From Anaerolineae bacterium (GTDB taxonomy: Bacteria; Chloroflexota; Anaerolineae; Aggregatilineales; Aggregatilineaceae): a DNA stretch of 64,000 bases. The position numbers were made by a program, and so were the translations under genes. The DNA lies in the NCBI GenBank assembly GCA_023382715.1, contig JAHDWP010000012.1, forward strand, positions 1-64,000, written 5' to 3'. Position 1 is the stretch's first letter. The number at the start of each line of letters is the position of its first letter. Shown here piece by piece: positions 17,237 through 25,901 of the stretch. The notes below the pieces were generated by a model, which ran no database searches, was not told where the DNA came from, and saw nothing but the letters and a program-made list of their open reading frames with translations.

Positions 17237-18313
17237 CTAAAGCTGGACGACGCTGTTCTCGGCCAGGATGAGGCGGTTGGTCACGGGCTTGGCCTTCGTC
17301 CGCGAGACGTGAGCATTCTCCGCGATCAGGCTGGCGTCAATGCGCCCAGGGATGTTGCGGATGCTGCAATGGCACATGACGATGCTGTGCTCGATCTCGC
17401 TACCCTCGATCACCACGTCATCGCCGATGGCGGTGTACGGCCCGATGTACGAGTCGCGGATGGTCACATTGTCGCCGATGATCGCCGGGCCGCGAATCAC
17501 GCTGTTGATAATCTGCGTGTTCTCGCCGAGGATCACCCGGTGCGAGACGGCGGAGTCCCCCTGAATGCGGCTGTCAGTCTGCGGGCCGGGCGAATAGGGA
17601 AGCTGTTCCAGCACGAGCTGATTGGCCAGGATGATCGAATCGGCGTTGCCGGCGTCAATCCACCACCCTTCCACGATGTAGGGGATGACGGAGTGCCCCT
17701 GATCGAGCAGGTATTGAATGGCGTCGGTGATCTCCAGCTCGTTGCGCCACGAGGGTTTGATGTGATCAATGGCGTCGAAGATGGCCGGCTGGAAGACGTA
17801 CACTCCAGCAATCGCCAGGTTGGACGGCGGGTCTTTGGGCTTCTCGACCAGCCGCTTGATGCGGTCACCCTCAAGCTCCGCAATGCCGAAGCGAGTCGGG
17901 TCGGGCACTTCGGTCAGGGCGATGGCCGCCCCCGCCCCCGTCTCCCGGAAGCGCGTGGTGAGCGTCTTCATCGAGTCCTGGAAAATATTATCGCCCAGGT
18001 ACATCAGGAATGGCTCGTCGCCCAGGAACGGCTGCGCGACCTTGACAGCGTGAGCCAGCCCGCGCGGGTTGGTTTGCTCGATGTAGGTGAGCGGGACGCC
18101 AACGGTGGCCAGGCCATCGCCGAGCGCCTGGCGAATGGGCGACTCCAGGCTGTGCACGACCAGGCCGATCTCCGTGGCCCCCATGTTGGTCAGGGTCTCG
18201 ATGGCATACTTGATCAGGGCCTTGTTCGCCACCGGCAGCAGTGGCTTGGGCATAGTCAGCGTGACGGGATACAGGCGGGTGCCTTTTCCGGCGGCCAGAA
18301 TGATCGCTTTCAT
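17237..18313 (-). CDS. rmlA: Sugar-1-phosphate nucleotidyltransferase, long RmlA type
   Basis: A 358-residue enzyme. The N-terminal nucleotidyltransferase domain has ILAAGKGTRLYPVTLTMPKP, with the signature GxGTRL...KP, plus YLGDNIF and VEKPKDPP. The C-terminal part (~residues 245-358) is a left-handed beta helix with isoleucine-rich hexads (AIIGDNVTIRDSYIGPYTAI). This arrangement matches the long glucose-1-phosphate thymidylyltransferase family, which makes dTDP-glucose from glucose-1-phosphate and dTTP. Another nucleotide or sugar is possible. The rmlBCD genes are not nearby. It follows the replication operon on the same strand after a 146-base gap. Confidence 0.8.
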   Translation of the reverse strand: MKAIILAAGKGTRLYPVTLTMPKPLLPVANKALIKYAIETLTNMGATEIGLVVHSLESPIRQALGDGLATVGVPLTYIEQTNPRGLAHAVKVAQPFLGDEPFLMYLGDNIFQDSMKTLTTRFRETGAGAAIALTEVPDPTRFGIAELEGDRIKRLVEKPKDPPSNLAIAGVYVFQPAIFDAIDHIKPSWRNELEITDAIQYLLDQGHSVIPYIVEGWWIDAGNADSIILANQLVLEQLPYSPGPQTDSRIQGDSAVSHRVILGENTQIINSVIRGPAIIGDNVTIRDSYIGPYTAIGDDVVIEGSEIEHSIVMCHCSIRNIPGRIDASLIAENAHVSRTKAKPVTNRLILAENSVVQL

Positions 18314-18459
18314 AGCGTCCTATCCGTGTCTTTGCAACAACGATTACACAGGCGAACAGTACGCCCTGATGCTATCGCACCGGTCAGCCCGGCGCAACCA
18401 GGCCGCAGATGGCCGCCGCCTTCGCCCCACTCCAGCGGCAAGCCGCACGACTCCGCCCG

Positions 18460-19863
18460 CTACGCGCCAGGCGAGCGCCGCCGCGACTGCGCCACACCTC
18501 CCCGATAATCGGGCACCAGGATAGCGAAGACATGACAGCGCCGGGCATCCATCAGCCGGCTGCGCAACAGCGGGTCGAGCTCATCCAGATTGAGCGTCGT
18601 CGTGAACACTGTGGGCAGCCGGGCCAGGTAGCGATGGTCCGTCACCTGGCGGATCTTCTCCAGCGCCCAGGGAGAAGCGTTCGTCAGATCGAGATTGTCT
18701 ATGACCAGCAGCGGTGTGGAGCGAATCTCATAGAAGCGCCGGGCAAATGTGGTGCCCGCGCCAGGGCCGAACGCCTCGCGCAGATAATCGAGCAGGTCGG
18801 GCGCGGTGACGAACATCACCGCTTCGCCCAGCGCGTGGCGCGCATTGGCGATGGCAGCGGCCAGATGCGTCTTGCCGCAGCCGTGCTCGCCCATGAACAG
18901 CAGCCAGCCCTGCGGGTCGCGGGCGTATTCAACGGCGACCTCGAACGCCTGGCGCAGATTGCGGCGCTCGTTGTCGGGCAACGTGTTCTCGCGAAAGTCG
19001 AACGTCTCGAAGACCATCTCGCCATAGAGGCCGAGATTAGACAGGGCGCTCTGCTCCAGGGCGGCATCAATGCGCCGGTAGTCTGGCAACGACATATTGA
19101 TGCTCTGGGTGAGCTGGCGATCCACCAGGCGGCTGCGCACGCGCGGGTCGAGCTTGCCCGGCTCGACATTGGTAGTGATCACCGTCGCCAGGCGATGCTG
19201 GTAGCGGTGATTGATCAACTGGAACAGCTTCTCCTGCGCCCAGGGCGTCGGGCTTTCCGCGCCCAGGTCGTCCAGCACCAGCAGCGGCACATTGCGCACG
19301 CGCTCGAACAGCTCGTCGTAGGCCACTTCTGATGACGGGCCGAAAGTCGCGCGCAGATGATCGAGCAGGTCGGGCACCGTCAGGAAAAGCACCGTATCGC
19401 CCTGCGCCAGGCGGTGATTGGCAATGGCCACCGCCAGGTGCGTCTTACCGCTGCCGAAGTTGCCCTGAAAGAGCAGCCAGCCCTGCGGATCCTCGGCGTA
19501 GCGCAGGGCGCGATCATAACTGATGCGCAGCGCCGCGAGCTGCTCTTCGCTCAGGTTGGGCAGATCGAGGCTGAACGTGGTGAAGGTCTTGTCCGCCACC
19601 ACATCCAGGTTGCTCAGCGCGCGCATACGGGCGTTGTGCCGCTCCGCGATGGCGCTGTGCTGGCACGTGCAGGGGAACGCCTTGCCGAAATCCGGGTGGC
19701 CGACCGGCACGCTCAGCGTTACGAAGCCCATCCCCTGGCAGATCGGGCAGGCTTCGGCGGGCGCTTCTGCCTCGTCCGCAGCATCAGTAATCAACGGTGT
19801 CCGAGTACTCTCCCTGGATATACCGGTAGCGATCCGCTTGAGTTGGTCGTTTAGTGAGTCCAC
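18460..19863 (-). CDS. Tandem DnaC/DnaI-like AAA+ helicase loader
   Basis: A 467-residue protein with two consecutive loader ATPase domains, whereas DnaC or DnaI has one. A zinc knuckle (Cys39, Cys42, Cys65, Cys67) opens the protein, as in DnaI. Module 1 has Walker A GNFGSGKTH (~134-142), Walker B LLVLDDLG and RVRSRLVD. Module 2 has GEHGCGKTH (~325-333) and LLRSRLMD, but its Walker B reads LLVIDNLD, with Asn390 where the second acid is expected. Module 2 may bind but poorly hydrolyse ATP. GTG 19863 is used because GAGGGG sits seven bases upstream; this makes an 80-base overlap with the dnaD-like gene. Expected role: loading DnaB. Confidence 0.82.
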   Translation of the reverse strand: MDSLNDQLKRIATGISRESTRTPLITDAADEAEAPAEACPICQGMGFVTLSVPVGHPDFGKAFPCTCQHSAIAERHNARMRALSNLDVVADKTFTTFSLDLPNLSEEQLAALRISYDRALRYAEDPQGWLLFQGNFGSGKTHLAVAIANHRLAQGDTVLFLTVPDLLDHLRATFGPSSEVAYDELFERVRNVPLLVLDDLGAESPTPWAQEKLFQLINHRYQHRLATVITTNVEPGKLDPRVRSRLVDRQLTQSINMSLPDYRRIDAALEQSALSNLGLYGEMVFETFDFRENTLPDNERRNLRQAFEVAVEYARDPQGWLLFMGEHGCGKTHLAAAIANARHALGEAVMFVTAPDLLDYLREAFGPGAGTTFARRFYEIRSTPLLVIDNLDLTNASPWALEKIRQVTDHRYLARLPTVFTTTLNLDELDPLLRSRLMDARRCHVFAILVPDYRGGVAQSRRRSPGA

Positions 19864-20488
19864 GATCTTTCCCCTCAGCTTGCCACCGTTCGAGAACGCG
19901 GCGGATATAACGCCAGTTGCGGGCGTTGCGCTCCACGGCCAGGCGGATCGCTTCTTCGATCCAGCCCGGCGGATAGTCCTGTTCGGCGGCGCGCAGCTCT
20001 TCGCCGATCAGCGGGGTGAGCGCGCCGATGTTTTCCTCGTAGAGCGCGTAGATGTTGGGGCGCTCCGCGATGAGCAGCACAGGCGTATCGCGGTCGCCCG
20101 GCTGGAAGCGGCCCTCGGCGATAGCCCGCACAGCATTGCGCCCGTGCGTCGTATTCATGAAGTAGAGGTCTTCGGAGCCGCGCGCGCCCTCGACGCTGGC
20201 GTGCAGCAGCGTGCCGCGCCGCACCGCCCGCGCCAGCGCCGCGCTGACGCGCTGCGCCGCACGGCTCGCGTCCGAGTCAATGCCGCTCAGCAGGGCCGCA
20301 TCCTGGAGCGCTTCGCGTTTGAGCAGGTAGCGGACTTCCCCCTCCTGCTGCTGAAGTGCCCAGAAAGCGTACAAGGTGAGCTTCAGCTCGTCGAGGTCGT
20401 CAATGGCCCCCAGCACCTCGGTGAAAAACTGGCTGGGCAGGCGCACCATCGGCACCTTGCCCGGCGGAAATCCCTTGAACGTGTTCAT
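19784..20488 (-). CDS. DnaD-domain replication initiation protein
   Basis: A 234-residue protein. The N-terminal part (~10-120) looks like the winged-helix DnaD/DnaB-N domain (VRLPSQFFTEVLGAIDDLDE). The C-terminal part (~145-215) holds the DnaD-like domain with YEENIGALTPLIGEEL, PPGWIEEAIRLAVERNARNW and RYIRRVLERWQAEG; YEENIG is the family's YxxxIG motif. In Firmicutes such proteins remodel the origin and help load the helicase. Here it lies between dnaB (17 bases upstream) and the loader (overlapping 80 bases), which supports a replication-initiation operon. Confidence 0.85.
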   Translation of the reverse strand: MNTFKGFPPGKVPMVRLPSQFFTEVLGAIDDLDELKLTLYAFWALQQQEGEVRYLLKREALQDAALLSGIDSDASRAAQRVSAALARAVRRGTLLHASVEGARGSEDLYFMNTTHGRNAVRAIAEGRFQPGDRDTPVLLIAERPNIYALYEENIGALTPLIGEELRAAEQDYPPGWIEEAIRLAVERNARNWRYIRRVLERWQAEGKDRGLTKRPTQADRYRYIQGEYSDTVDY

Positions 20489-20505
20489 GAAGGGCGGTCC
20501 ATCGC

Positions 20506-21870
20506 CTAATAGCTGGCCAGGTCTACGCCGGTCTTGCTCAGGTTAGCGAACTGAGTTAGCTCCTTGCGGAAGTACAGCGCCACACTGCCCGTCGGGCCGT
20601 TGCGGTGCTTGGCCACGATGATGTCGGCCTGATTCGGGCGCTCCGTGTTCTCATTGTAGACTTCGTCGCGATAGATGAACATCACCACATCCGCGTCCTG
20701 CTCGATCGATCCACTCTCTCTCAGATCCGACAACTGCGGGTGCTTGTCCTGGCGCTGCTCAACCGCGCGCGAAAGCTGGGCGGCGGCCACCACCGGCACG
20801 TTCATCTCACGGGCGATGTGCTTGAGGTTGCGCGAAATGAAGCTGATCTCCTGCACGCGATTGTCCGAGAAGCCCACGCCAGCGTTCATAAGCTGCAGGT
20901 AGTCAACCAGGATCAGGTCCAGGCCATGCTCGCTGTACAGCCGCCGGCACTTGGCGCGCATCTGGAGCGGCGTGAGCGCGGGCGTGTCGTCCAGAAACAC
21001 GCTGAGCTTGCCCAGGCGCCCCACCGCTTCGACGAAGATCGCCCATTCGCGATCCTTGAGCTGGCCCAGGCGCAGCTTGTGCGTGTTAATGCTCGTCTCC
21101 GTCGAAACGAAGCGCTGCACAATCTGCTCATTGCTCATTTCCATGCTGAAGATCGCCACGCGCGCCCCGGCCACGGCAGCGTTGTGCGCCGCGCTGAGCA
21201 GCCACGACGTCTTGCCCATGCCCGGACGCCCGGCCACAATGACCAGGTCGGACTTCTGCAGCCCGCCGAGCAAGTCGTCCAGATCGGTGAAGCCCGTCGG
21301 GACGCCGATGGACTCCACCTGCTGGCTGTAAAGCTGCTCGATGCGGTCGTAGTACTCAGCAACGGCGATGCGAATAGGGACCAGTTCCTGGCGCAGCCGC
21401 CGCTCGGTCACGGCGAACAGCGTCGCCTCCGACTGGTCAATGAGATCCGTGATGTCGGAGTCTTCCTGCTGGGCCAGGCGCGCAATAGTGCCAGCAGCGG
21501 TGAGCATCCGCCGGCGCAACGCGGCGCGCTCGACGATGTGCCCGTAGGTTTCGGCATAGATGGACGAGGGCGTGTGGTTGATCAGGTAGGTGATATAGGC
21601 CGCGCCGCCGATCTCCTCCAGCCGGTTCTGCTGGCGCAGCTCTTCAACCACGGTCAGGTAATCAATCTGCTCGCGGCGCTCGTGCACCCGGGTGATGGCT
21701 TCCCACACCCACCCGTTGCGCACGATGAAGAAATCCTCGCTTTGCAGAAACGGGGCGACATCGTACAGCGCATCGGGATTGATCAGAATCGAGCCAAGCA
21801 CAGCCTCTTCGGCTTCGAGGCTGTGGGGAGCCATCTGCTCAGGCTGGATAGGCGCAGTTTCCTGACTCAT
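20506..21870 (-). CDS. dnaB: Replicative DNA helicase DnaB
   Basis: A 454-residue hexameric 5'-3' helicase of the replication fork. The N-terminal collar domain begins PHSLEAEEAVLGSILINPDA. The RecA-like domain has Walker A GRPGMGKT (~214-221), FSMEMSNEQIVQR, LDLILVDYLQLM (Walker B), AQLSRAVEQRQDKHPQLSDL and the C-terminal RDEVYNEN and AKHRNGPTG. Length is normal and no intein is present. It heads an operon with dnaD-like and loader genes. A consensus-like promoter (TTGACA, 17, TATTGT) directly precedes it. Confidence 0.96.
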   Translation of the reverse strand: MSQETAPIQPEQMAPHSLEAEEAVLGSILINPDALYDVAPFLQSEDFFIVRNGWVWEAITRVHERREQIDYLTVVEELRQQNRLEEIGGAAYITYLINHTPSSIYAETYGHIVERAALRRRMLTAAGTIARLAQQEDSDITDLIDQSEATLFAVTERRLRQELVPIRIAVAEYYDRIEQLYSQQVESIGVPTGFTDLDDLLGGLQKSDLVIVAGRPGMGKTSWLLSAAHNAAVAGARVAIFSMEMSNEQIVQRFVSTETSINTHKLRLGQLKDREWAIFVEAVGRLGKLSVFLDDTPALTPLQMRAKCRRLYSEHGLDLILVDYLQLMNAGVGFSDNRVQEISFISRNLKHIAREMNVPVVAAAQLSRAVEQRQDKHPQLSDLRESGSIEQDADVVMFIYRDEVYNENTERPNQADIIVAKHRNGPTGSVALYFRKELTQFANLSKTGVDLASY

Positions 21871-21903
21871 CGCTCCGCCTTATCGGGTGCGTAATCCGGC
21901 TCT

Positions 21904-21932
21904 ACAATAGTGGAATTCGGGGTGTGTGTCAA
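21904..21932 (-). promoter_or_regulatory. dnaB operon promoter
   Basis: On the minus strand TTGACA (21932-21927), a 17-base spacer, and TATTGT (21909-21904). The -35 box overlaps the T run of the terminator at 21931-21961. Confidence 0.75.
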
Positions 21933-21961
21933 AACGGGGCGGCTCGTGGAAGCCGCCCCGT
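21931..21961 (-). terminator. Terminator upstream of dnaB
   Basis: On the minus strand ACGGGGCGGCT (21961-21951) and its inverted copy (21944-21934) form an 11-bp perfect stem followed by TTTT. It should end transcription of the bifunctional-nuclease-domain gene. Confidence 0.75.
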
Positions 21962-22055
21962 GAGAGTTCGGGCTGTTGGGCAAGGGAGGGCCTCGCTATC
22001 TACTCGCACATCCACCCGTGCAGGGGCGCTGCGCCCAACAATCCAACAGGAGATG

Positions 22056-22625
22056 TCAGACCTTATTCTCGCCGTCTTCGTCGTCCTCGTCGCCCTCGTC
22101 GCTCAGATCGCCCAGATCGAGCGATTCAACGAAATCTTCAAAGAGACTCAGGCGCCCAGCCGGCGGCTCTTCTCCGCCCGGAGACCGGTTTGGCGTGGCC
22201 TGCGAGGACTCCCCCTCGATCTCTTCATCCGGCATAATGCCGGCCCGATCCATCACCGATTCCTCGACGTAGATCGGCACGTCCAGGCGGACGGAGAGGG
22301 CAATCGCATCGCTGGGGCGCGAATCGATGATGCGCTCTTCGCCGTTCAGATCCACGACGAGCTGAGCGTAGAACGTGTCCTGGCGCAGATCGTTGACCAC
22401 GATGTGCTGCACGCGCCCGCCAAGCTCGCCAATGACGGCCTTGAGCAGATCGTGCGTCAGCGGACGCTCCACGTTCATGCCTTGCAACTTCACTGCGATG
22501 GCTTCTGCTTCGCACGGCCCGATGAATATCGGGAGAAAACGCCCGCTCAGCGGATCTTTGAGGACCACAACCCGAAGCTGCGACATCAAGCTCACGCGAA
22601 CACTGTCAATCAGCACTTTGATCAT
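22056..22625 (-). CDS. Bifunctional nuclease (BFN/DUF151) domain protein
   Basis: A 189-residue protein. The domain (~1-135) carries [24 protein letters not shown], cited here by its core [13 protein letters not shown], then [17 protein letters not shown] and [19 protein letters not shown], all typical of DUF151. The C-terminal 50 residues are an acidic tail ([16 protein letters not shown]). Plant members of this family have RNase/DNase activity; the bacterial role is unclear. ATG 22625 is preferred over upstream codons because [12 protein letters not shown] is the usual family start and AGGA precedes it. It has its own promoter in the gap after the bactofilin. Confidence 0.85.
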   Translation of the reverse strand: MIKVLIDSVRVSLMSQLRVVVLKDPLSGRFLPIFIGPCEAEAIAVKLQGMNVERPLTHDLLKAVIGELGGRVQHIVVNDLRQDTFYAQLVVDLNGEERIIDSRPSDAIALSVRLDVPIYVEESVMDRAGIMPDEEIEGESSQATPNRSPGGEEPPAGRLSLFEDFVESLDLGDLSDEGDEDDEDGENKV

Positions 22626-22686
22626 AAAACGTTCCTGGCTCTTGCGCGCGGTGTCGGATTCCACACTGCCTGTGACGATTAGGACG

Positions 22687-22716
22687 ATTATATCATTGAG
22701 TTCGACGCCCAAGCAA
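22687..22716 (-). promoter_or_regulatory. Promoter of the BFN-domain gene
   Basis: On the minus strand TTGCTT (22716-22711), an 18-base spacer, and TATAAT (22692-22687) preceded by TGA. Confidence 0.65.
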
Positions 22717-22731
22717 AGCGCAGCGCTTTGA

Positions 22732-23259
22732 TCAGGACGCCGCATCCTCGGCGTCGGTGCCATCCGGCGCGGCAGCATCGGCGGCAGGCGTCGTCGCTGG
22801 CACTTCGTGAGCGGGGAGAGGTACGGCGGTCAGGTCCAGCCCCTGGGCCGCCTCGTGCGCGATCATGGTGATCTTGCCGTCTATGAACGCCCCTTCTTCT
22901 GTGGAGATAGCCGACGCGGTGATGTCCCCCCAGACGCGGGCTGTGCGCAGAAGCTGCACCTTCTTGCCGCTCACGTCGCCGCGCACCGCGCCCGCAATGG
23001 ACACATTCTTGGCGTTGATGTCCGCCGTGATCTTGGCCGCCTCGCCCACGAGCACATTGCCGTCAATCTCCAGCGTGCCCTCAAACGTGCCATCCAGGCG
23101 CACATTGCCCTGGCTGCGCAGGTCGCCTTTCAACGTGGCCCCGGCTCCCAGAATGGTCTCGAACCCCACCGGCTGGCGCGCGGTTTCCTGGGGGAGCGCT
23201 GGGGGAAAGCTGCTGCTGTCAGATGGGGGCTGCTTGCGTCCGCTGAAAAGCGATGACAT
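22732..23259 (-). CDS. Bactofilin (polymer-forming cytoskeletal protein)
   Basis: A 175-residue protein with a disordered N-terminus (~1-30), a central beta-helix domain (~33-130) and a Pro/Ala-rich acidic tail. The core has [60 protein letters not shown] and [20 protein letters not shown]. These repeated turns are the hallmark of bactofilins (DUF583). They self-assemble without nucleotide into filaments at the membrane and help position envelope enzymes. The gene has its own promoter and sits between DUF368 and the BFN-domain gene. Confidence 0.9.
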   Translation of the reverse strand: MSSLFSGRKQPPSDSSSFPPALPQETARQPVGFETILGAGATLKGDLRSQGNVRLDGTFEGTLEIDGNVLVGEAAKITADINAKNVSIAGAVRGDVSGKKVQLLRTARVWGDITASAISTEEGAFIDGKITMIAHEAAQGLDLTAVPLPAHEVPATTPAADAAAPDGTDAEDAAS

Positions 23260-23299
23260 GGCCGGACATTCCTTCTCGTGGCGCAGGCGATCTGCCAGG

Positions 23300-23329
23300 A
23301 CTATAACGCGGGTCTGTCCCGTGAGTCAA
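23300..23329 (-). promoter_or_regulatory. Bactofilin gene promoter
   Basis: On the minus strand TTGACT (23329-23324), an 18-base spacer, and TATAGT (23305-23300). Confidence 0.65.
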
Positions 23330-23423
23330 CACGCGCGCAGTGAGGGCGCGCGCAGGGGAGGTCCGTAGAATGCTGAGGCGTCGCACAGAGCGCGTTGTCA
23401 CGCAGGCTGATCTGTGCCTGTGG

Positions 23424-24401
23424 TCAGGCAGGGCTACCATCAATGTCCTTCCTGACCTGTTCCTTCGACACCTCATGCCTGCTCAGATACACGATGAGCA
23501 CCACCGCCATCACCAGCAACCCCACGGCCAGCGCCAGCTCTCCGTCAAAAGCAGCAGGCAGGCGGTTAGCTTCCACCAAAGGCACTTCGTTCCCGTGTCG
23601 ATCCAGGCCCATCTCCACCGTTTCCTTCCAGGGCCACACCTTGCGCAATGACCCTAGCAGCACACCGGTGAGAAAGGCCATCAGCGTCGTATGATGATGC
23701 TGGAACATATACGACAAGACGCGAGAGAAAAGAGCTAGGCCCACCACCGCCCCTAGCGTGAACACTCCCAGCGTTATCAAATCGCGGCTCGTCACCAGGT
23801 CAAGCACCTGAGTATATTTGCCAATCAGCACCAGGATGAATGATCCCGAAATGCCCGGTAGTATCATGGCCACTATGGCGATCATCCCCGACACGAAGAA
23901 CACGGGCAGCGCCGTTGATGTTTCCACCGGCACGGCCCCCACCAGCACATAGGTCGCCACCGCCCCCACCGCCAGCATCCCGTAGGCCTTCATGTCCCAA
24001 TGCCCCACTCTACGGCCCACAATCCACACCGACGCCGCTACCAGTCCGAAGAAGAACGACCACACAAACACCGGGTGGTTATCCAGCAGATGAGAGAGCA
24101 GTTGCGCCAGGCTGAACAGGGCCACCATCATCCCCGCGCCCACCGGGACGAGGAACGCCCAGGGCACCGCCGACACTGCATTTCTGATCTCGCCTTGCAG
24201 GACCAGCCTGGGAACTTTGCTGCTCACAATCCTGATGCTGTGAATCAGTTCCTCGTATATGCCGAATAGAAGGGCCATGGTCCCGCCACTGACGCCAGGC
24301 ACCAGGTCCGCCGAACCCATGCTGAACCCTGTCATAAACAGCCGCAGCGTGGCGGCTCGCCGCCGCACCAATCGCTTGACCAGGTCGAAAAACTCTCGCA
24401 T
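23424..24401 (-). CDS. DUF368 membrane protein, putative undecaprenyl-phosphate translocase
   Basis: A 325-residue polytopic protein with about eight or more hydrophobic helices. GFSMGSADLVPGVSGGTMAL near residue 30 and AMILPGISGSFILVLIGKY near 190 are the two inverted, related motifs of the DUF368 family. Members were recently identified (2023) as C55-phosphate flippases that return the lipid carrier after peptidoglycan and teichoic acid export. ATG 24401 is preferred because AGGGGAG lies seven bases upstream; an upstream in-frame extension to 24512 lacks support. The next gene upstream on the same strand is a DedA protein, the other family given this role. Confidence 0.88.
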   Translation of the reverse strand: MREFFDLVKRLVRRRAATLRLFMTGFSMGSADLVPGVSGGTMALLFGIYEELIHSIRIVSSKVPRLVLQGEIRNAVSAVPWAFLVPVGAGMMVALFSLAQLLSHLLDNHPVFVWSFFFGLVAASVWIVGRRVGHWDMKAYGMLAVGAVATYVLVGAVPVETSTALPVFFVSGMIAIVAMILPGISGSFILVLIGKYTQVLDLVTSRDLITLGVFTLGAVVGLALFSRVLSYMFQHHHTTLMAFLTGVLLGSLRKVWPWKETVEMGLDRHGNEVPLVEANRLPAAFDGELALAVGLLVMAVVLIVYLSRHEVSKEQVRKDIDGSPA

Positions 24402-24652
24402 CTCAACTCCCCTCAACGAGCCGGGCCTTATGCCATGAGATCGTATCGAAACCGCACTCTCTCCGTGACCCCCGGCCACATAGCCGTCACCGGTTGAGCC
24501 TATCGTCCACACATGGAGAGGGCGAGTCGACGTCCTGTGAAGCTCTCTCTTTGGAGGCTGGAAGTGTAGCTACGCCTATGCGGGACTATAAGAGGTGGCG
24601 CGAATCCAAAACCCAACCTCTCAGATGGCCCGTGAGACTCCCATCCCGGAGA

Positions 24653-25312
24653 TCATGCCTCGATGTGTGGCACATCCGCAACGCGCGCGCGACGCCTGGC
24701 CAGGTAGTCCTTCAGCACGTGGATCGCCGGCGGCGTCACCGAGACGAGGATGATCGCCAGCACAATCGGCAGCAGATACCCGTCGGCGGCTTCGCCCAGG
24801 TAATAACCCGCGCTGACCACGCCCACCGCCCAAAGCAGGCCGCCGATCACGTTGAAGAAGAGAAAACGCGGGTAGTGCATCGTGCCAACGCCGGCCACGA
24901 TGGGCGCGAAGGTGCGCACAATGGGCATGAAGCGTGCCAGGACGATGATCTTGCCGCCGTGCTTGTGGTAAAGTTCCTCAGCCTGGTACAGATACTTCTT
25001 CTTGAAGAACATCGTATCCCGGCGCTCGAACAGGCGCCGCCCCACGCGGTCGCCAAACAAATACCCCACACTGTCGCCCGTCACTGCGGCGATGAAGCAG
25101 CCGATGGCCAGCACAGGATAGTTCAATTCGACGCCGAGCGTGCTCTGCAGAGACTTGCTGCCGGCGATGACTCCCGCGGTGAACAGCAGGCTATCGCCCG
25201 GTAGAAAAAACCCGAATAGCAACCCGGACTCGGCGAAGACAATCGCGAAGATGCCAACGTAACCGATGGTGGCGATGAACGTCTTGAGATCGAGGTGGAG
25301 AAGCTCTTCCAT
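24653..25312 (-). CDS. DedA family membrane protein
   Basis: A 219-residue inner-membrane protein of the SNARE-associated/VTT superfamily. Motifs: FAESGLLFGFFLPGDSLLF (conserved acidic residue and PGD), GDSVGYLFGDRVGRRLF, and ARFMPIVRTFAPIVAGVGTM (Arg-rich signature). DedA proteins are lipid scramblase/flippase-like, and some recycle undecaprenyl phosphate. ATG 25312 is the only start, with no strong ribosome site visible. It lies 251 bases upstream of the DUF368 gene on the same strand. Confidence 0.9.
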   Translation of the reverse strand: MEELLHLDLKTFIATIGYVGIFAIVFAESGLLFGFFLPGDSLLFTAGVIAGSKSLQSTLGVELNYPVLAIGCFIAAVTGDSVGYLFGDRVGRRLFERRDTMFFKKKYLYQAEELYHKHGGKIIVLARFMPIVRTFAPIVAGVGTMHYPRFLFFNVIGGLLWAVGVVSAGYYLGEAADGYLLPIVLAIILVSVTPPAIHVLKDYLARRRARVADVPHIEA

Positions 25313-25558
25313 ACTTGTGAGCGCCGCGTACCGGCCATCTGACCAGCGCGCGGCGTTGTGCTCCTTTCATCAGCCATTCCAGCAACTCGGCCACGGTAAG
25401 AGGCGCTATTGCCCCCCCGAGGCCCCCTGTCCTGGATGCGGCGGTAGTCTACCACAAGTTCAGCCATCCATCCAGGGCAAGCCCGCGCAGAGTGCGCGCC
25501 AAGGTTGCTATAACTCACCTGCCGCTGGAGCAAAGGATCACCGCAGAGAGCGCAGAAG

Positions 25559-25839
25559 AAACCAAAGTATATGTTCTCCTCTGCGCCTCTGCGGTTCCAG
25601 AATTCCGCTGCCCAGACCTGCCCCCTCTCCGCGTGTGGAGAGGGGCGGCGAGGCGCACCCGCGCCGAGCGGGGGTGAGGTCAATCAAGGCGTAGAGAGCG
25701 CAGAGTAAACCAAAGTATATGTTCTCCTCTGCGCCTCTGCGGTTCCAGAATTCCGCTGCCCAGACCTGCCCCCTCTCCGCGTGTGGAGAGGGGGCGGCGA
25801 GGCGCACCCGCGCCGAGCGGGGGTGAGGTCAATCAAGGC
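25559..25839. repeat. Tandem duplication of a composite palindromic repeat
   Basis: Two nearly identical copies (25559-25690 and 25707-25839) start 148 bases apart and differ mainly by one G. Each copy has a part beginning AAACCAAAGTATATG with CTCTGCG hairpins, then CCCCTCTCC...GGAGAGGGG and an end GGGGGTGAGGTCAATC. The second part is related to the element at 7-107, and the first part to 46636-46705. Confidence 0.85.
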
Positions 25840-25865
25840 GCAGCGCCTCCCACCTGCGCCCGCCA

Positions 25866-25894
25866 TTGGTGCACCTTTCTCCTTAAGCTATACT
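25866..25894 (+). promoter_or_regulatory. Promoter giving a probable leaderless mRNA
   Basis: TTGGTG (25866-25871), a 17-base spacer, TATACT (25889-25894). The ATG at 25902 is only seven bases after the -10 box, so the transcript should start at the codon itself. No ribosome site is present. Confidence 0.65.
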
Positions 25895-25901
25895 AGCTGC
25901 C

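Larger units (their letters stand above)
25313..25901. other. 589-base interval filled with repeats
   Basis: No credible gene. The right two-thirds consist of a 148-base tandem duplication (25559-25839) followed by the glycosyltransferase promoter. The left third holds the DedA leader and unassigned sequence. Confidence 0.65.

Noticed and set aside
18313-18459. A terminator between the loader gene and the nucleotidyltransferase gene
   Set aside because: No GC hairpin followed by a T run could be found, so the two may be partly co-transcribed.
25559-25839. Possible CRISPR array because of repeated units
   Set aside because: Only two long copies, with no regular spacers and no cas genes; it is a tandem duplication of a palindromic repeat.
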